From assembly GCF_003254295.1 (NCBI RefSeq), contig NZ_QKZO01000002.1:266820-330819 (forward strand): DNA of 64,000 nucleotides, written 5' to 3'. Origin of the DNA: Rhodobacter capsulatus. GTDB taxonomy: Bacteria; Pseudomonadota; Alphaproteobacteria; Rhodobacterales; Rhodobacteraceae. Shown here one piece after another: positions 54,234-63,383 of this stretch. A model generated the notes under the pieces. The model did no database searches and was not told the origin of the DNA. It saw only the letters and a list, made by a program, of their open reading frames with translations. The first letter of the stretch is position 1. The number at the start of each line of letters is the position of its first letter. The translations under genes were made by a program, and so were the position numbers.

Positions 54234-55589
54234 ATGACGAAACATCTTTTGCTGGGCGCAGTGGTGCTTGCGCTGGCCACCTCGGGGGCGCTGGCGCGCG
54301 AGATGAAATTCGCCCCGGGGGAGGATGCCCGGTTTCATTGGGACAGTTTCGACAGCTTCAAGGCGCGCCACGACCTGACGGGGCAGAAGCTGGTGATCGA
54401 CGGTCCCTGGGGCGGGGTGGACAAGGCGCTGTTCGAAACCGTGCTGGCGGCTTTCGAGGCGGCGACCGGGGCGCGTGTTGATTATAACGGCGGTGACGGC
54501 TTCGAGCAGCGGATCATGGTCAATGTCGAGGCCGGATCGCCGCCCGATATCGCGGTGGTGCCGCAGCCGGGGCTGGCCGCGGATCTGGCGCGGCGGGGCA
54601 AGCTCGTGCCCTTGGGGGCAGAGGCGCAGGCTTGGCTGGCCGGGAATTACGCCGCCGGGCAAAGCTGGGTCGATCTGGGCAGCTATGCCGGGCCCGATGG
54701 CACGAAGGCGCTTTATGGCCTGTTTTACAAGATCGACCTGAAATCGCTGGTCTGGTTCAGCCCCGAGAATTTCGAGGATGCGGGCTATGAGGTGCCGCAG
54801 ACGATGGAAGAGCTGAAGGCGCTGACCGAGAAGATCGTGGCAGACGGCGGCACGCCCTGGTGCATCGGGCTGGGGTCTGGTCCCGCGACGGGCTGGCCCG
54901 CGACCGACTGGGTCGAGGACATGATGCTGCGCAACAACACGCCCGAGGATTACGACGCCTGGACGACGAATGCGCTGCCCTTTACCGACCCCAAGGTTCT
55001 GGCCGCGATCGACGATTTCGGCTGGTTCGCAAAAACCGACGCCTTTGTGGCCGGGGGCGCGGGGGCCGTGGGCGCGACCGATTTCCGCGACAGTCCGAAG
55101 GGGCTCTTCACCTCGCCGCCGCAATGCTACTTGCACCGGCAGGCCTCCTTCATCCCGAGCTTCTTCCCCGAAGGCACGCAGATCGGCGAGGATGTCGATT
55201 TCTTCTATTTCCCGGCCTATGCGGGCAAGGATCTGGGCAAGCCGGTGCTGGGGGCGGGCACGGTTTTCGTGATGACGCGGGAAAGCCCGGCCGCCAAGGC
55301 CTTTTTCGACTTCCTGCAAACGCCGATCGCGCATGAGATCTGGATGGCGCAGACCGGCTTCCTGACGCCGCTGAAGACGGTGAACCCCGAGGTTTACGGC
55401 GATGCGACGCTGAAGAAGATGGGCGAGATCCTGCTCAACGCCTCGACCTTCCGCTTTGACGGCTCGGATCTGATGCCGGGGGCCGTTGGCGCGGGCACGT
55501 TCTGGACCGGCATGGTCGACTACGTCGGCGGCAAGGACAGCGCCAGCGTCGCGGCGCAGATCCAGAAATCCTGGGACGCGATCAAGTAA
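54234..55589 (+). CDS. aglE: Alpha-glucoside ABC transporter, substrate-binding protein
   Basis: This 451-residue exported protein has signal peptide MTKHLLLGAVVLALATSGALA and the cluster-1 solute-binding fold. Landmarks are KLVIDGPWGGVDKALFETVLAAFEAATG, EAGSPPDIAVVPQPGLAADLA and FTDPKVLAAIDDFGWF. The order E-F-G-A-K matches the aglEFGAK operon first described in Sinorhizobium. It binds alpha-glucosides such as sucrose, maltose or trehalose. GGGAGGA precedes the ATG. Three LacI-type operators lie upstream. Confidence 0.93.
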   Translation: MTKHLLLGAVVLALATSGALAREMKFAPGEDARFHWDSFDSFKARHDLTGQKLVIDGPWGGVDKALFETVLAAFEAATGARVDYNGGDGFEQRIMVNVEAGSPPDIAVVPQPGLAADLARRGKLVPLGAEAQAWLAGNYAAGQSWVDLGSYAGPDGTKALYGLFYKIDLKSLVWFSPENFEDAGYEVPQTMEELKALTEKIVADGGTPWCIGLGSGPATGWPATDWVEDMMLRNNTPEDYDAWTTNALPFTDPKVLAAIDDFGWFAKTDAFVAGGAGAVGATDFRDSPKGLFTSPPQCYLHRQASFIPSFFPEGTQIGEDVDFFYFPAYAGKDLGKPVLGAGTVFVMTRESPAAKAFFDFLQTPIAHEIWMAQTGFLTPLKTVNPEVYGDATLKKMGEILLNASTFRFDGSDLMPGAVGAGTFWTGMVDYVGGKDSASVAAQIQKSWDAIK

Positions 55590-55646
55590 GCGCAACCGAC
55601 GGGGCCCGTCGGGCGGCGTGCCTCAAACGCTTCGGGGAGGGGGCGG

Positions 55647-56657
55647 ATGGATCAGACCTTGATCGCGCAGGCGGTCTCGGCGGTGTCGACCATCGTCACT
55701 GGCGTCTTCGGCTGTGTCGCCTGGTTCTGGCTGTCGAACCTGGCGCTGGATGCGGTGCTGCCGCCGCGCGGGCCGAAGATCGGCCGCAATCTGGCGCGGG
55801 CGGCGGCGATCCGGCCCTGGCTTTTTCTGGGGCCGGCGCTGATCGCCCTGGCGGTCTATCTGGTCTATCCGATCTTCGTTTCGATCTGGCTCTCTTTTCA
55901 TGACAGCCGCGGCGAGACCTTTGTGGGGCTGTCGAACTACCGCTGGCTTCTGGCCGATGGCAAATTCCATGAATCCTTGCGCAACAATGCTTTGTGGCTC
56001 GTTTTTGTGCCGACTTTGGCGACGCTTTTCGGCCTTGTTGCCGCCGCCTTGACCGATCGCATTCGCTGGGGGAATGTCGCGAAATCGCTCATCTTCATGC
56101 CGATGGCGGTCTCTTTCGTCGGCGCCGCAGTGGTGTGGAAATTCGTCTATGACTACCGCGGCGAGGGACAGGCGGAGATCGGTCTGCTCTCGGCTCTGGT
56201 GACTTCCTTTGGCGGCACGGCACGCGCTTGGCTGACGGTGCCGGGCTGGAACTCGTTCCTGTTGATGCTGGTGCTGATCTGGATCCAGACCGGCTTTGCC
56301 ATGGTGATCCTCTCGGCGGCGCTGCGCGGTATCGCCGAGGAAACTATCGAGGCCGCGACGATCGACGGGGCCACGCCGGTGCAGATCTTTTTCCGCATCA
56401 AGGTGCCGCAGATCTGGGGCACGATTGCGGTGGTGTGGACCACGATCACCATCACCGTGCTGAAGGTCTTCGACATCGTGCTGACGATGACGAACGGGCA
56501 ATGGGGCACGCAGGTGATGGCCAACCTGATGTTCGACTGGATGTTCCGGGCGAATGACACCGGGCGGGCCTCGACCGTGGCGCTGGTGATCATGGCTCTG
56601 GTGACGCCGATCATGGTCTGGAACATCCGCAATGCGAACCGGGAGATGCATGGATGA
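55647..56657 (+). CDS. aglF: Alpha-glucoside ABC transporter permease AglF
   Basis: This 336-residue inner-membrane permease has an N-terminal helix (about 10-31), a further six or so helices and the EAA loop in EETIEAATIDGATPVQIFFRIKVPQI (about 231-256). It pairs with AglG to form the channel. It overlaps aglG by 4 bp. Confidence 0.93.
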   Translation: MDQTLIAQAVSAVSTIVTGVFGCVAWFWLSNLALDAVLPPRGPKIGRNLARAAAIRPWLFLGPALIALAVYLVYPIFVSIWLSFHDSRGETFVGLSNYRWLLADGKFHESLRNNALWLVFVPTLATLFGLVAAALTDRIRWGNVAKSLIFMPMAVSFVGAAVVWKFVYDYRGEGQAEIGLLSALVTSFGGTARAWLTVPGWNSFLLMLVLIWIQTGFAMVILSAALRGIAEETIEAATIDGATPVQIFFRIKVPQIWGTIAVVWTTITITVLKVFDIVLTMTNGQWGTQVMANLMFDWMFRANDTGRASTVALVIMALVTPIMVWNIRNANREMHG

Positions 56658-57802
56658 GGGCACGGGGCGCAGAGGGCCTGGCCGGGCGGTCTTCGGCGCT
56701 GGTCTGGGCGGTCAATCTGGCGGCGGCGGCGCTGGTGCTGCTCTGGACGATCCCGACGCTGGGCTTGCTGGTATCGTCGTTCCGCGACCGTGACCAGATC
56801 ATCACCTCGGGCTGGTGGCGGGCCGCGTTTTCGGCCACGGCCACCGATTTCGTGCGCGCCGGAACGGCCGCGGACAAGAATCGGGAGGGCGATGTTTTTG
56901 TCATATCCCGCAATGTCTTGCCGCCGAAAGCTGAGCTGAAATCCTGGGGGGTGTCGTCAAAGGCGCCCGCCGCCTATGCCCCCGGAGAGACGGCCGAGCT
57001 GAAGGACGGGCAACGTCTGACGGTTGCAGAAAATGGCGATTATCGGTTGACCTCTCCGACAGCTTTTGCCGAGGGGCGCGGCATGCGGATCTTCGTCACC
57101 ACGGTCGCCCCACCGCGTCTGACCACTGAGAATTATGCCCGTGTGATCACAGCCGAGGGGATCGGACGGGCGTTCTTGAACACGATGACGGTGACGATCC
57201 CGGCAACGGTGATCCCGATCCTGATCGCCGCCTTTGCCGCCTATGCCTTGGCCTGGATGCGGTTTCCGGGCCGCGCGCTTTTGGTGGCGGTGATCGTCGG
57301 GCTTCTGGTCGTGCCGCTGCAACTGGCGCTGATCCCGCTTTTGAAACTGCACAATCAGATCGGCCTCAATCAAAGCTACCTCGGCATCTGGCTCGCCCAT
57401 ACCGGCTTCGGCCTGCCGCTCGCCATTTACCTTTTGCGCAACTACATGGTCGGCCTGCCGCGCGAGATCATCGAGTCGGCCCGCGTCGATGGCGCCACCG
57501 AATTCCAGATCTTTCGCCGCATCGTGCTGCCGCTCTCCTTCCCGGCGCTCGCCTCCTTTGCCATTTTCCAATTCCTCTGGGTTTGGAACGACCTCCTCGT
57601 AGCCACTGTTTTCCTTGGGAATTCCACCGATACCCAGGTGATGACCGGGGCTTTGCGCGCGCTTTTGGGCTCGCGCGGCGGCGATTGGGAAATCCTGGCG
57701 GCCTCGGCTTTCGTCTCGATCGCGGTGCCGCTTTTCGTCTTCTTTGCGTTGCAGAAATATCTGGTGCGCGGTCTTCTGGCCGGCTCGGTGAAAGGTGGCT
57801 GA
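56654..57802 (+). CDS. aglG: Alpha-glucoside ABC transporter permease AglG
   Basis: This 382-residue permease has the EAA loop in REIIESARVDGATEFQIFRRIVLPLSFPA near residue 280. A large hydrophilic insert (about 70-165, TAADKNREGD to TTVAPPRLTT) lies between the first and second helices, probably a periplasmic domain as in other AglG proteins. The last base is directly followed by aglA. Confidence 0.93.
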   Translation: MRARGAEGLAGRSSALVWAVNLAAAALVLLWTIPTLGLLVSSFRDRDQIITSGWWRAAFSATATDFVRAGTAADKNREGDVFVISRNVLPPKAELKSWGVSSKAPAAYAPGETAELKDGQRLTVAENGDYRLTSPTAFAEGRGMRIFVTTVAPPRLTTENYARVITAEGIGRAFLNTMTVTIPATVIPILIAAFAAYALAWMRFPGRALLVAVIVGLLVVPLQLALIPLLKLHNQIGLNQSYLGIWLAHTGFGLPLAIYLLRNYMVGLPREIIESARVDGATEFQIFRRIVLPLSFPALASFAIFQFLWVWNDLLVATVFLGNSTDTQVMTGALRALLGSRGGDWEILAASAFVSIAVPLFVFFALQKYLVRGLLAGSVKGG

Positions 57803-59428
57803 ATGACCTTCCTTGAGAAATCCCCCGACTGGTGGCGCGGTGCGGTGATCTATCAGATCTACCCGCGCAGCTTTCAGGACACCAATGGCGACGGGGTCGG
57901 CGATCTGCCCGGGATCACCCAGCGGCTGGATCATGTGGCGCGCCTTGGCGTCGAGGCGATCTGGATTTCGCCCTTTTTCACCTCGCCGATGAAGGATTTC
58001 GGCTATGATGTCAGCGATTATTGCGATGTCGATCCGCTTTTCGGCACGCTGGCCGATTTCGATGCGCTGATCGCGCGGGCGCATGATCTCGGACTGAAGG
58101 TGCTGATCGACCTTGTGCTCTCGCATACCTCCGACCACCATCCGTGGTTTCAGGAAAGCCGCCAAAGCCGGACGAACCCGAAAGCCGACTGGTATGTCTG
58201 GGCCGAGCCGAAACCCGACGGCACGGCGCCGAACAACTGGCTGTCGATCTTTGGCGGTCCGGCGTGGCAATGGGATGCCCGGCGCGAGCAATACTATCTG
58301 CACAATTTCCTGACCGCGCAGCCCGATCTGAATTTCCATTGCCCGGCGGTGCAGGAGGCGCTTCTGGCCGTGGCGAAGTTCTGGCTGGATCGGGGGGTGG
58401 ATGGCTTCCGGCTCGATACGATCAACTTTTATATGCATGATGCCGCGCTGCGCGACAACCCGCCGCTGCCGGTCGAGGAGCGCAACGATCAGACCGCACC
58501 AAAAGTTAATCCCTACAATCACCAGCGCCATATTTACGACAAGAACCACCCGCAGAACATTGTTTTTATGCGAAAATTGCGCAAACTGATGGAGGGCTAC
58601 AGGGCCGCCGCCGTGGGCGAGATCGGCGACAGCCAGCGCGGCCTCGAGATCCTGGGCGAATACACTTCGGGGACGGATGCGATGCAGATGTCCTACGCCT
58701 TCGAGCTGCTCTCGGGCCATGCGCCGCTTGCGGCCGAGCATATCGCCGAGGTCTTCCGCAAGCTCGAGACGGTCGCCCCCGAAGGCTGGGCCTGCTGGGC
58801 CTATTCGAACCATGATGTTGTGCGGCACATCAGTCGCTGGTCGCTCTCTGATCCGGCGGTGCGGTGCTATACGACGTTGCTGATGTGCCTCAAGGGCTCG
58901 GTCTGCCTCTATCAGGGCGAGGAACTGGGCCTGCCCGAGGCCGAGATCGCCTATGAGGATCTGCAGGACCCCTATGGCAAGGAATTCTGGCCCGAGTTCA
59001 AGGGCCGCGATGGCTGCCGCACGCCGATGGTCTGGCAGGGCAACGAACCGCAGGGCGGGTTTTCGACGGCGAAACCCTGGTTGCCGGTTCCCGCCTCCCA
59101 TTGCGCGCTCGCGCCTGATGTCGTCGAAGGCGATCCCGGGGCACTGATCCACCATTATCGCCGGGCGATTGCGCTGCGCCAGGCCCATCCGGCGCTGCGG
59201 TCGGGCGCGATGACCGCGATCGCGGCCGAGGCGGGCGTGCTGCGGTTTTTGCGCTCGGAAGGTGAAACCGACCTGCTTTGCCTGTTCAACCTGACCGATA
59301 ATCCGGCACCTGTCAGCTGTCCGGGGGAATGGGACGCGGTCGACGGCGCCGGTCCGGTCGCGGGTGTGGTGGCGCTGCCTCCTTGGGGCCATGCGATCTT
59401 GCGCCGGAGCGGAGGCCGCCATGGCTGA
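57803..59428 (+). CDS. aglA: Family GH13 alpha-glucosidase AglA
   Basis: This 541-residue glycoside hydrolase has the GH13 motifs: DLVLSHTSDHHPWF, DGFRLDTINFYM (nucleophile Asp), AAAVGEIGD (acid Glu) and YSNHDVVRH. It hydrolyses the imported alpha-glucoside in the cytoplasm; no signal peptide is present. It starts immediately after aglG and overlaps aglK by 8 bp. Confidence 0.95.
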   Translation: MTFLEKSPDWWRGAVIYQIYPRSFQDTNGDGVGDLPGITQRLDHVARLGVEAIWISPFFTSPMKDFGYDVSDYCDVDPLFGTLADFDALIARAHDLGLKVLIDLVLSHTSDHHPWFQESRQSRTNPKADWYVWAEPKPDGTAPNNWLSIFGGPAWQWDARREQYYLHNFLTAQPDLNFHCPAVQEALLAVAKFWLDRGVDGFRLDTINFYMHDAALRDNPPLPVEERNDQTAPKVNPYNHQRHIYDKNHPQNIVFMRKLRKLMEGYRAAAVGEIGDSQRGLEILGEYTSGTDAMQMSYAFELLSGHAPLAAEHIAEVFRKLETVAPEGWACWAYSNHDVVRHISRWSLSDPAVRCYTTLLMCLKGSVCLYQGEELGLPEAEIAYEDLQDPYGKEFWPEFKGRDGCRTPMVWQGNEPQGGFSTAKPWLPVPASHCALAPDVVEGDPGALIHHYRRAIALRQAHPALRSGAMTAIAAEAGVLRFLRSEGETDLLCLFNLTDNPAPVSCPGEWDAVDGAGPVAGVVALPPWGHAILRRSGGRHG

Positions 59429-60506
59429 TCTGAAACTGACCGGCGTCGGCAAATCCTATGGCGAGGTGGATGTGCTCAAGGACATCGACCTCGACATCAG
59501 GGCGGGCGAGCTGATCGTTTTCGTCGGCCCTTCGGGCTGCGGAAAATCGACTCTTTTGCGGATGATCGCGGGGCTGGAACGGATCACTTCGGGCGAATTG
59601 CGCATCGATGGTGTGCGGGTGAATGACATGCCGCCCGCGCAGCGCGGCATTGCGATGGTGTTTCAAAGCTACGCGCTTTACCCGCATATGACGGTGCGCC
59701 AGAACATGGAATTCGCCCTGAAGATTGCGAAGAAGCCCCGGCAAGAGATTGACACCGCTGTCGAAAATGCAGCCCGCATCCTGCAGCTGACGCCCTTTCT
59801 CGACCGGCTGCCGAAGGCGCTTTCGGGCGGGCAGCGTCAGCGCGTGGCCATCGGCCGGGCGATCGTGCGCGATCCCAAGGTCTATCTGTTCGACGAGCCG
59901 CTCTCGAATCTTGATGCCGCGCTGCGCGTCGCGACGCGGATCGAGATCGCGCAGCTGAAGGAAGCGATGCCCGAGCGCACGATGATCTATGTCACCCATG
60001 ATCAGATCGAGGCGATGACGCTGGCCAGCCGCATTGTCGTGCTGGCGAACAAGGGCATCGCCCAGGTCGGCACGCCCTTGCAGCTTTATGAGCACCCCGA
60101 AACCGAATTCGTCGCGCAATTCATCGGCTCGCCGCAGATGAACCTGCTGCCGGGTGTGATCACGGCCACCGGGATGCGGACTGTGATCACGCTGGACGGG
60201 GGCGGCACGGCGGAATCGACTGTGCCGACGACCGGCGCCGATCTGGGATTGCGTGTCAATATCGGCGTGCGGCCCGAGGATCTGACCGTGATCACAACCG
60301 GGGGGCTTTTCACCGGCACGGTCGAGATCGTCGAGGCGCTTGGCGAGGTGACGCTGCTTTACTTTGCGGCGCAGCCGGGGGCGCCACATGTGATCGCGAA
60401 ACTGCCGGGCATTCATGCCGGTCTGCGCCATCAGACGGTTCGCCTGACTGCGGCGCCGGAAAAGGTGCATCTGTTCGACGCCGGTCGGTCGCTTCTTTAT
60501 CGCTGA
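59421..60506 (+). CDS. aglK: Sugar ABC transporter ATPase AglK
   Basis: This 361-residue ATPase has Walker A GPSGCGKST (about 36-44), signature LSGGQRQRVAIGRAIVRDP, Walker B LFDEPLSNLDA and switch His in VTHDQIEAMTLA. A C-terminal MalK-like regulatory/OB domain follows (VNIGVRPEDLTV). The ATG at 59421 overlaps the aglA end; upstream in-frame ATG would lie inside aglA. It energises AglF/AglG. Confidence 0.94.
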   Translation: MADLKLTGVGKSYGEVDVLKDIDLDIRAGELIVFVGPSGCGKSTLLRMIAGLERITSGELRIDGVRVNDMPPAQRGIAMVFQSYALYPHMTVRQNMEFALKIAKKPRQEIDTAVENAARILQLTPFLDRLPKALSGGQRQRVAIGRAIVRDPKVYLFDEPLSNLDAALRVATRIEIAQLKEAMPERTMIYVTHDQIEAMTLASRIVVLANKGIAQVGTPLQLYEHPETEFVAQFIGSPQMNLLPGVITATGMRTVITLDGGGTAESTVPTTGADLGLRVNIGVRPEDLTVITTGGLFTGTVEIVEALGEVTLLYFAAQPGAPHVIAKLPGIHAGLRHQTVRLTAAPEKVHLFDAGRSLLYR

Positions 60507-60576
60507 TGTCGCAAACCGCGCATGAAGCCGCGCCGTCGTCAGGTAAAACGGGGAAAGACCCAAGCGGAGGTGCGCG

Positions 60577-62133
60577 ATGAGCGAAGAGATCGAACAGGCG
60601 GCAGGCGGACGGCGGGCGCGTGGCGGTGGCGGGGCGGCCCGGCGGGCGGAACGCACGGCTGTCCGGGTCGAATTCGCGAAATACATCGAGCGCAACATCC
60701 CGAACCTCGAGATCCTGAACGAGGAAGCGCTGCAGCTGATCGAAGCCAATGCCGAGACGGTGCTGGAAGAGATCGGCGTCAATTTCGTCGAGAACCCGGC
60801 GGCGCTGGATCGCTGGCGCGCGGTGGGCGCCGATGTGCAGGGCGAGCGCGTGCGCTTCCCGAAGGGCCTTGCGCGCGCGCTGTGCAAGACCGCGCCCGCA
60901 AGCTTCGTGCAGCATGCCCGCAACCCCGAGCGCAATGTCACCATCGGCGGAAAAAGCCTTGTGCTGGCGCCGGTTTACGGGCCGCCCTTCGTGCGCGATC
61001 TGGAGGGCGGCCGACGCTATGCGACGATTGCCGACTTCCGCAATTTCGTGAAGCTGGGGCAGATGTCGAAATATCTGCACCATTCGGGCGGCACCGTCTG
61101 CGAACCGACCGATGTGGCGGTGAACAAGCGTCACCTCGACATGCTGCACGCCCATATGACGCTGTCGGACAAGCCTTATATGGGCTCGGTCACCGAACGC
61201 TCGCGCTGCGTCGATTCGATCGAGATGTCGAAGATCCTCTTTGGTGAGAAATTCGTCGACGAAAACACGGTGATGACCTCGCTCGTCAACATCAACTCGC
61301 CGCTGACCTTCGATCCGATCATGATGGACGCGCTGGAGGTCTATGCCGCCGCCAATCAGGCCTGCATCGTCTCGCCCTTCATTGTCGGCGGCGCGATGGC
61401 GCCGGTGACGGTTGCGGGCACGCTGACGCAGGTGCTGGCCGAGGTGATGGTGGCCGTCGCCTACAGCCAGATCATCCGCAAGGGGGCGCCGGTGATTTTC
61501 GGGGCCTTCGTGACCTCGATCGACATGAACTCGGGCGCGCCGACCTTTGGCACGCCCGAGGCGGCGCAGATCACGCTGGGCGCCGGGCAACTGGCGCGGC
61601 GGATGGGCCTGCCGTTCCGTTCGGCGGGCGCGTTCTGCGGCTCGAAACTGCCCGATGCGCAGGCCGCCTATGAGACGGCGAACACGCTCAATATCGGCCT
61701 GCTCTCGGGCGTCAACTTCATGCTGCATGCCTGCGGCTGGCTCGAAGGCGGTCTGGTCTCGTCTTACGAGAAATACGTGATGGATGCCGATCAGCTGGGC
61801 GTGCTGCATCGCCTGGCGGCCGGGATCGACATGAGCGCGAACGGTCAGGCGATGGAGGCTTTGCGCGAGGTCGGCCCGGGCGGTCACTTTCTGGGCTGCG
61901 GGCATACGCAGGCCAACTTCAAGGATGCGTTCTGGAAAACGGATCTCTTTGATTACAAGCCCTTCGAGACCTGGGACGAGGAAGGCGCGCGCGACACCGC
62001 GACGCTCGCAAGCGTGCGGGTGAAGAAGATGCTGGGCGAGTATCAGGCCCCGGCGATCGATCCGGGCCTCAACGAGGCGCTGGCCGATTATGTCGCCCGG
62101 AAAAAGGCCGCGGTGCCGGACGCCTTCCTGTAA
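60577..62133 (+). CDS. MttB-family (trimethylamine methyltransferase-like) protein without pyrrolysine
   Basis: This 518-residue protein of the MttB superfamily is read through without any internal stop, so the Pyl codon of the true TMA methyltransferases is absent. Conserved segments are YLHHSGGTVCEPTDVAVN, IVSPFIVGGAMAPVTVAGTLTQVLAE and GHFLGCGHTQANF. Non-Pyl homologues include glycine betaine and other quaternary-amine demethylating enzymes that pass a methyl group to a corrinoid protein. The N-terminus has an Arg/Gly-rich disordered tail. No corrinoid protein gene is nearby, so the partner is unknown. A GGAGGTG site precedes the ATG. Confidence 0.88.
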   Translation: MSEEIEQAAGGRRARGGGGAARRAERTAVRVEFAKYIERNIPNLEILNEEALQLIEANAETVLEEIGVNFVENPAALDRWRAVGADVQGERVRFPKGLARALCKTAPASFVQHARNPERNVTIGGKSLVLAPVYGPPFVRDLEGGRRYATIADFRNFVKLGQMSKYLHHSGGTVCEPTDVAVNKRHLDMLHAHMTLSDKPYMGSVTERSRCVDSIEMSKILFGEKFVDENTVMTSLVNINSPLTFDPIMMDALEVYAAANQACIVSPFIVGGAMAPVTVAGTLTQVLAEVMVAVAYSQIIRKGAPVIFGAFVTSIDMNSGAPTFGTPEAAQITLGAGQLARRMGLPFRSAGAFCGSKLPDAQAAYETANTLNIGLLSGVNFMLHACGWLEGGLVSSYEKYVMDADQLGVLHRLAAGIDMSANGQAMEALREVGPGGHFLGCGHTQANFKDAFWKTDLFDYKPFETWDEEGARDTATLASVRVKKMLGEYQAPAIDPGLNEALADYVARKKAAVPDAFL

Positions 62134-62171
62134 GAACACGGCCGGAACACGCCGCGTGCCAAGTCGCAATT

Positions 62172-62202
62172 CCCCCCGGGCGCCGCGCGTCCGGGGGTTT
62201 TC
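62172..62202 (+). terminator. Terminator of the MttB-like gene
   Basis: CCCCCGG and CCGGGGG form the stem around a G/C-rich loop, followed by TTTTCG. It lies 39 bp after the stop codon. Confidence 0.85.
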
Positions 62203-62341
62203 GTTGCGCCAAAGGCGGTGGACGATCCCTGCGGGGCTCTTTATGATCCGCGTCCGAAAGGCGATTGCCCTTGTCGACATTCAGCATCGCCCCGGGATCG
62301 ATTTCGGATTTCCGGGGCATTGAAAGCGGAAAACACCTTCG

Positions 62342-63382
62342 ATGACGTCAAGCTGTCCCCCGGGCGCCGTTCCTGAAATATCTATGAAACAAGGTCTTGC
62401 GGGGCTTTCCTCACATGCGCGCCTGTCGGTTGCGCCGATGCTCGACTGGTCCGATCGGCATTGCCGGGTCTTTCACCGGATGATCTCGCGCCAGGCGCTG
62501 CTTTACACCGAGATGGTCACCGCCCCGGCGGTGATCCATGGCAAGCGCGCGCAGCTGCTGGATTTCAGCCCGGCCGAACATCCGGTGGCGCTGCAGCTTG
62601 GCGGCTCCGATCCGGCCGAACTGGCCGAAGCCGTGCGGATCGCGCGCGACTGGGGCTATGACGAGATCAACCTGAATGTCGGCTGCCCCTCGGACCGGGT
62701 GCAATCGGGGGCTTTCGGGGCGATGCTGATGAAGACGCCCGATCTGGTCGCCCGCTGTGTCGCGGCGATGCGGGACGCCGCCGCGGTCGAGGTGACGGTG
62801 AAATGCCGGATCGGCGTCGATGATCAGGTCCCCGAAGAGGTGCTGCCCGCCTTTCTGAAAACCGTCTCCGAGGCCGGGGTCACCCGGTTCATCCTGCATG
62901 CCCGCAAGGCCTGGCTGCAGGGGCTGTCACCAAAGGAAAACCGCGAAATCCCGCCGCTCGACTATCCGCTTGTCCATGCGATGAAGCGCGAATTTCCGCA
63001 TCTGCATCTGAGCCTGAACGGCGGGGTGGCGACGCTCGATCAGGTCGAGGCGCATCTGGCCGCGGGGATGGACGGGGTTATGGTCGGCCGCGCCGCCTAT
63101 CAGGAGCCGATGGCGGTTCTGGCGGGCGCCGATGTCGCGCTTTGGGGGCAGGGCGAGGTGCTTTCGGCCGTCGCGGTCGCCGAGGCGATGAAGCCCTATA
63201 TTGCCGATCATCTGGCGGCGGGCGGGCGGCTGCACCAGATCACCCGGCACATGCTGGGCCTGTTTCACGGCCGGCCCGGGGCGCGCGGCTGGCGGCGCGT
63301 GCTGTCCGAGGGGGCGACGCGGCCGGGCGCGGGCCTGGCCCTTTACGATCAGGCGCTGGCCGAAGTGACGCGCGAGGCGTAA
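62342..63382 (+). CDS. dusA: tRNA dihydrouridine synthase DusA
   Basis: This 346-residue flavoenzyme reduces uridines in the tRNA D-loop. Landmarks are LSVAPMLDWSDRHCRVFHRM, LNVGCPSDRVQSGAFGAMLM (about 113-132, with the conserved Cys), VKCRIGVDD and GVMVGRAAYQEP. The second ATG at 62384 (giving 332 residues) also fits the family N-terminus; neither start has a clear ribosome-binding site. It is followed after 1 bp by the TauE/SafE gene. Confidence 0.93.
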   Translation: MTSSCPPGAVPEISMKQGLAGLSSHARLSVAPMLDWSDRHCRVFHRMISRQALLYTEMVTAPAVIHGKRAQLLDFSPAEHPVALQLGGSDPAELAEAVRIARDWGYDEINLNVGCPSDRVQSGAFGAMLMKTPDLVARCVAAMRDAAAVEVTVKCRIGVDDQVPEEVLPAFLKTVSEAGVTRFILHARKAWLQGLSPKENREIPPLDYPLVHAMKREFPHLHLSLNGGVATLDQVEAHLAAGMDGVMVGRAAYQEPMAVLAGADVALWGQGEVLSAVAVAEAMKPYIADHLAAGGRLHQITRHMLGLFHGRPGARGWRRVLSEGATRPGAGLALYDQALAEVTREA

Positions 63383-63383
63383 G

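Noticed and set aside
60577-62133. Pyrrolysine-containing trimethylamine methyltransferase
   Set aside because: There is no in-frame amber codon anywhere in the gene, so it belongs to the Pyl-free group.
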